Below, in pieces: positions 15,822 to 18,486 of a stretch of DNA of 18,486 bases. Source of the DNA: Clostridia bacterium (lineage in GTDB: Bacteria > Bacillota > Clostridia > Oscillospirales > Acutalibacteraceae); assembly GCA_024404065.1 (NCBI GenBank), contig JAKSQR010000016.1:1-18486 (forward strand), in the 5' to 3' direction. The number at the start of each line of letters is the position of its first letter. Within the stretch, counting starts at the first letter, position 1. Position numbers and translations under genes: made by a program. Under the pieces are notes generated by a model that was not told the origin of the DNA, did not search any database, and worked only from the letters and a program-made list of their open reading frames with translations.

Positions 15822-17918
15822 TTATTTTACGCTGAAAAGTAAATCACCGTAGCTGGGGTATGGCCAGTATTTCTTAGCTGTAACAGCTTCTGCATCGTCA
15901 CAAGCCTTTCTGAGGTCTGCCATTTCGTTAAGAAGCATTTCCTTAACAGCCTGAGCCTCTGCTACCATATCAGCACATTCTTCAGTCTTTGCTATTGCTG
16001 CTTCAAGAGCGTCTGTCTTATCAGCAATGTCATCAAGAAGAGCTGAAAGCTTCTTAATAACACCAACTTCGTACTTGCAGGGGATTTCATCACAAATGCT
16101 CTTCTTGAGTGATGTAGTCTTAGCAAGCTCCTTAAGGTAAGCTGCGATTGCGGGAGCGATATCACCACGAGCCATTGAAACCATTGTGTTAGCTTCAATC
16201 TTAACTGTCTTGCAGTAGTTTTCAAGGCAGATGTCATGGCGGGAAGTAACTTCCTCAAGGGTGTAAATCTTATGGTTGATAAGTAAGTCTGTGTTCTTCT
16301 TATCAAGGAGGTGAGGAATAGCATCTGCAGTAGTCTTGTAGTTGCAAAGACCTCTTACTGCTGTTGCTTCTTCAATCCAGCTGTCGTCATAGCCGTTGCC
16401 GTTGAAGATGATTCTCTTGTGATCCTTGATTGTCTTTCTTATCATTTCGTGAAGAGCTGTTTCAAAGTCCTCAACGTTTTCAAGGCGGTCAGCATAAATC
16501 TTAAGTGATTCAGCTACTGCTGTGTTAAGCATAATGTTTGCACAAGCAATGGAGTCGCTTGAGCCAAGCATTCTGAATTCAAACTTGTTGCCTGTGAATG
16601 CGAAGGGAGATGTTCTGTTTCTGTCGGTTGTATCCTTAGTGAACTTAGGAAGAACGTGAACACCAAGCTTCATAACCTGCTTATCAGTTGCGTTGTAAGG
16701 CTCATCCTTCTCAATAGCTTCCATAATAGCTTCAAGCTCATCACCAAGGAAGATGGAAACAACTGCGGGAGGTGCTTCGTTAGCACCAAGTCTGTGGTCG
16801 TTACCTGCAGTTGCTACTGAAATACGAAGTAAATCCTGATAATCATCAACAGCCTTGATTACTGCGCAAAGGAAAAGTAAGAACTGTGCGTTCTCATAAG
16901 GAGTTTTACCAGGGGAAAGAAGGTTTACACCGCTGTCTGTGCAGATAGACCAGTTATTGTGCTTACCACTGCCGTTTACGCCTGCAAAAGGCTTCTCGTG
17001 AAGGAGGCAAACAAGACCGTGACGTGAAGCAACCTTCTTCATAATTTCCATTGTGAGCTGGTTGTGGTCTGTTGAAACGTTTGTGGTTGTGAAAATAGGA
17101 GCAAGCTCGTGCTGTGCAGGAGCAACCTCGTTATGCTCAGTTTTAGCAAGAATGCCAAGTGACCAGAGCTCTTCGTTAAGGTCATCCATGAATGCCTGTA
17201 CACGGGGCTTGATTACACCAAAGTAATGGTCGTCCATTTCCTGACCCTTAGGTGATTTAGCACCAAAAAGAGTACGGCCTGTATAAACAAGGTCAGGTCT
17301 CTTTGCATACATTTCAGCGTCAACAAGGAAATATTCCTGCTCAGGACCAACTGAACATCTTACGCACTTAACTGTATCATCACCAAAGAGGCGGATAATA
17401 CGCATAGCCTGTTTATTAAGTGCCTGCATTGAACGGAGCAGGGGAGTTTTCTTATCAAGAGCATGTCCGCCGTAGGAGCAGAATGCTGTGGGGATACATA
17501 ATGTTTTATCCTTAATAAAAGCGTAGGAGGTGGGGTCCCATGCTGTGTAGCCTCTTGCCTCAAATGTTGCACGAAGGCCGCCGCTGGGGAATGATGATGC
17601 ATCAGGCTCGCCCTTGATAAGCTCTTTGCCTGAGAATTCCATAATTACGCCGCCATCAGGTGATGGGGAAATGAAGCTGTCGTGCTTTTCAGCGGTAACG
17701 CCTGTAAGAGGCTGGAACCAATGAGTGTAGTGGGTTGCGCCATTACTAACAGCCCAGTCCTTCATTGCTGTAGCTACTGCGTTAGCTACGTTAATATCTA
17801 AGTCTGCTCCCTCATCAATTGTCTTCTTGAGTGAATTGTAGACTTTGGCAGATAAGGTTGCCTTCATAACTCTGTCGTCAAATACTTTGCTGCCAAAAAC
17901 TTCTGTAACTGTACTCAT
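15822..17918 (-). CDS. glnN: Glutamine synthetase type III (GlnN)
   Basis: This protein of about 698 aa is typical of GSIII, a dodecamer much longer than the 450-aa GSI. It condenses glutamate and ammonia to glutamine using ATP. GSIII signatures are visible: THYTHWFQPLTG, the FSGKELIKGEPDASSFPSGG block, GPEQEYFLV (Mg-binding glutamates), KTEHNEVAPAQHELAPIF and HEKPFAGVNGSGKHNNWS. The frame is open to 17972, but that extension runs into the leader terminator. ATG 17918 has AGGAGAA 6 nt upstream and starts with MSTVTEVFGSK. It is first in the operon, after a structured leader of about 260 nt, so the enzyme that makes glutamine sets the expression of those that spend it. Confidence 0.98.
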   Translation of the reverse strand: MSTVTEVFGSKVFDDRVMKATLSAKVYNSLKKTIDEGADLDINVANAVATAMKDWAVSNGATHYTHWFQPLTGVTAEKHDSFISPSPDGGVIMEFSGKELIKGEPDASSFPSGGLRATFEARGYTAWDPTSYAFIKDKTLCIPTAFCSYGGHALDKKTPLLRSMQALNKQAMRIIRLFGDDTVKCVRCSVGPEQEYFLVDAEMYAKRPDLVYTGRTLFGAKSPKGQEMDDHYFGVIKPRVQAFMDDLNEELWSLGILAKTEHNEVAPAQHELAPIFTTTNVSTDHNQLTMEIMKKVASRHGLVCLLHEKPFAGVNGSGKHNNWSICTDSGVNLLSPGKTPYENAQFLLFLCAVIKAVDDYQDLLRISVATAGNDHRLGANEAPPAVVSIFLGDELEAIMEAIEKDEPYNATDKQVMKLGVHVLPKFTKDTTDRNRTSPFAFTGNKFEFRMLGSSDSIACANIMLNTAVAESLKIYADRLENVEDFETALHEMIRKTIKDHKRIIFNGNGYDDSWIEEATAVRGLCNYKTTADAIPHLLDKKNTDLLINHKIYTLEEVTSRHDICLENYCKTVKIEANTMVSMARGDIAPAIAAYLKELAKTTSLKKSICDEIPCKYEVGVIKKLSALLDDIADKTDALEAAIAKTEECADMVAEAQAVKEMLLNEMADLRKACDDAEAVTAKKYWPYPSYGDLLFSVK

Positions 17919-17960
17919 TGTAGTTCTCCTTTCAAACTGTGAATTATTTACCTGAGTATC

Positions 17961-17999
17961 AAAAAGAGGCAAAGAGACCCTATGCAGGCCCCTTTGCCT
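17961..17999 (-). terminator. Intrinsic terminator inside the glnN leader (attenuator candidate)
   Basis: On the minus strand AGGCAAAG (17999-17992) pairs with CTTTGCCT (17974-17967). The stem continues through GGGCC/GGGTC with G-T pairs to about 14 bp, closing on a loop of about 5 nt, and CTTTTTG follows. It lies about 43 nt before the glnN start codon and well after the promoter, so it can only act as a conditional stop for the operon. Confidence 0.82.
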
Positions 18000-18179
18000 T
18001 AATTACCAATTAAATGCTTTGATAAAATGAAAAACCACACCGCAGCGCCACGGGGGCATTGCAGCTGTTATCTTGTTTTAAATTTTCATTTTATCTCTCC
18101 AAGGAGCCTGACTCCAATAAAATGAAAAGAGCGCCTTTGAGTCCACAAATAAACTCAAAGACGCCTATGCCTTTAACTT
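17961..18179 (-). promoter_or_regulatory. glnN leader RNA with mutually exclusive pairings, candidate attenuator or riboswitch
   Basis: Starting near A18179, the leader holds: P1, a perfect 12-bp hairpin (18164-18153 with 18142-18131, 10-nt loop); stem B, TTTTCATTTTAT at 18128-18117 with ATAAAATGAAAA at 18094-18083 (12 bp), enclosing a 4-bp hairpin around GTCAGGC; and alternative stem A, 18095-18083 with 18033-18021 (13 bp), enclosing a GC-rich hairpin at 18062-18042. A and B share the same strand and cannot coexist. The terminator at 17999-17961 follows. This is the layout of a switch, but I cannot show how A or B affects the terminator. No known riboswitch consensus was recognised. Confidence 0.65.
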
Positions 18180-18185
18180 GCATTT

Positions 18186-18214
18186 AGTTTACCACTTATT
18201 AATGTAATTGTCAA
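18186..18214 (-). promoter_or_regulatory. glnN operon promoter (sigma-A type)
   Basis: TTGACA at 18214-18209 and TAAACT at 18191-18186 are separated by 17 bp on the minus strand; the expected +1 is near A18179. The -35 matches the consensus perfectly and the -10 matches at 4 of 6 positions. It is embedded in an inverted repeat (18200-18225) that may be an operator. No other clear promoter is seen before asnB, guaA, pyrG, purF, carA or carB. Confidence 0.88.
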
Positions 18215-18225
18215 TATTTACATTA
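18200..18225. promoter_or_regulatory. Putative operator: inverted repeat over the glnN -35 box
   Basis: TAATGTAA and TTACATTA are perfect 8-bp arms with a 10-bp spacer that contains the -35 hexamer. The TGTAA/TTACA half-sites resemble GlnR/TnrA boxes (TGTNA-N7-TNACA), but the spacer is 10, not 7, so I do not assign it to that family. A repressor bound here would block the promoter. No comparable perfect repeat is present at the amt promoter. Confidence 0.45.
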
Positions 18226-18283
18226 TGTTAAAATCAACAAATATGCTCTGAAATAATCATATCTATATGGGAATATAAACATA

Positions 18284-18451
18284 TTATTTTATATTCATCT
18301 TTTCTTTCAGAGTATTCAGGCTTTTGTCATATTGCTCTTTTGATATTGCATTGCGCTCAAGGAATAAATCCAGAGTGCGTTTTTGCCTTTCGTACAAATC
18401 ACGCTGTTTTTCTTCGTAGGTCATAAACTCGGGATTAGTGTTATCAAACAT
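18284..18451 (-). CDS. Small SHOCT-like protein, 55 aa, function unknown
   Basis: The frame reads MFDNTNPEFMTYEEKQRD at the start and ends KEKMNIK. The second half (LDLFLERNAISKEQYDKSL, residues 27-45) has the spacing of SHOCT motifs: a short helix, a turn with Ile-Ser/Thr-x-Glu, and Tyr/Phe in a second helix. SHOCT segments usually occur as short C-terminal oligomerisation modules. No signal peptide or membrane segment is present, and the protein is highly charged. The start is supported by AAGGGTG 5 nt before the ATG and a TATAAT -10 box just upstream. No terminator is evident after the stop, so some read-through towards glnN is possible. I cannot assign a function or a link to nitrogen metabolism. 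Confidence 0.75.
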   Translation of the reverse strand: MFDNTNPEFMTYEEKQRDLYERQKRTLDLFLERNAISKEQYDKSLNTLKEKMNIK

Positions 18452-18473
18452 AAAATCACCCTTTTGATGGTTT

Positions 18474-18486
18474 TGTATATTATACA
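18474..18486 (-). promoter_or_regulatory. -10 region and palindrome upstream of the small protein gene
   Basis: At the window edge the minus strand reads TGTATAATATACA, a perfect 13-bp palindrome around a central A that contains a consensus TATAAT (18484-18479), 27 nt before the ATG. The -35 box would lie outside the window. The palindrome could be an operator or simply the outcome of an AT-rich -10 box. Confidence 0.5.

Noticed and set aside
17919..17972. Extension of GlnN by 18 residues to a start at 17972
   Set aside because: The added segment lies partly in the leader terminator hairpin, has no ribosome binding site, and is unlike the usual GSIII N-terminus; ATG 17918 has AGGAGAA.
17961..18179. 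ANTAR-protein two-hairpin target in the glnN or amt leader
   Set aside because: ANTAR targets need paired hairpins with 6-nt loops having A at position 1 and G at position 4. The visible loops (10-nt, GTAA, 5-nt) do not fit, although ANTAR control of nitrogen genes is known in Clostridia.
18200..18225. Classical GlnR/TnrA box
   Set aside because: Half-sites resemble TGTNA/TNACA but the spacer is 10 bp instead of 7; kept only as an unassigned inverted repeat.

Overview
This window looks like a chromosomal nitrogen-assimilation locus of a low-to-mid GC anaerobic Firmicute, probably class Clostridia near Ruminococcus/Oscillospiraceae. The inference rests on protein features: a type III glutamine synthetase (GlnN), an ammonium channel fused to a PII domain, a split and ferredoxin-rich glutamate synthase, and strong AGGAGG-type ribosome binding sites with consensus sigma-A promoters. 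All genes lie on the minus strand, so transcription runs from high to low coordinates. I see no mobile element, CRISPR array, tRNA or rRNA.

Layout in transcription order. (1) 18451-18284: a 55-aa SHOCT-like small protein, with a palindromic -10 region at the window edge. (2) 18225-17919: a consensus promoter with an inverted repeat over its -35 box, then a structured leader of about 260 nt that ends in an intrinsic terminator just upstream of glnN. (3) 17918-5215: glnN-asnB-guaA-pyrG-purF-carA-carB, closed by a strong terminator at 5179-5209. (4) 5106-4883: a second consensus promoter (TTGACA-17-TATAAT) with a leader that also carries a terminator before the start codon. (5) 4882-1: amt-PII fusion, then a split glutamate synthase: class II amidotransferase subunit, ferredoxin-fused FMN synthase subunit, a ferredoxin with about four [4Fe-4S] clusters, and the first 12 codons of a Rossmann-fold FAD oxidoreductase.

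The genes form one glutamine economy. Amt brings in or senses ammonium, GlnN fixes it into glutamine, and the split glutamate synthase recycles glutamine plus 2-oxoglutarate to glutamate. The rest of the first operon consists of glutamine amidotransferases from four pathways: asparagine (AsnB), purine (PurF, GuaA), pyrimidine and arginine (CarA with CarB) and CTP (PyrG). They are grouped by shared use of glutamine, not by end product.

The most interesting feature is regulatory. The glnN and amt leaders share a GGCG-capped first hairpin, a matching sequence tract just after it (minus-strand GCGCYCTTTT then CRTTTTAT), a TCAGG/CTC element and a pre-gene intrinsic terminator. In the glnN leader one 12-nt segment can pair either upstream (12 bp) or downstream (13 bp). 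This looks like a pair of transcription attenuators of a class I do not recognise. I did not find the hallmarks of ANTAR two-hairpin RNAs, T-boxes or known glutamine riboswitches.
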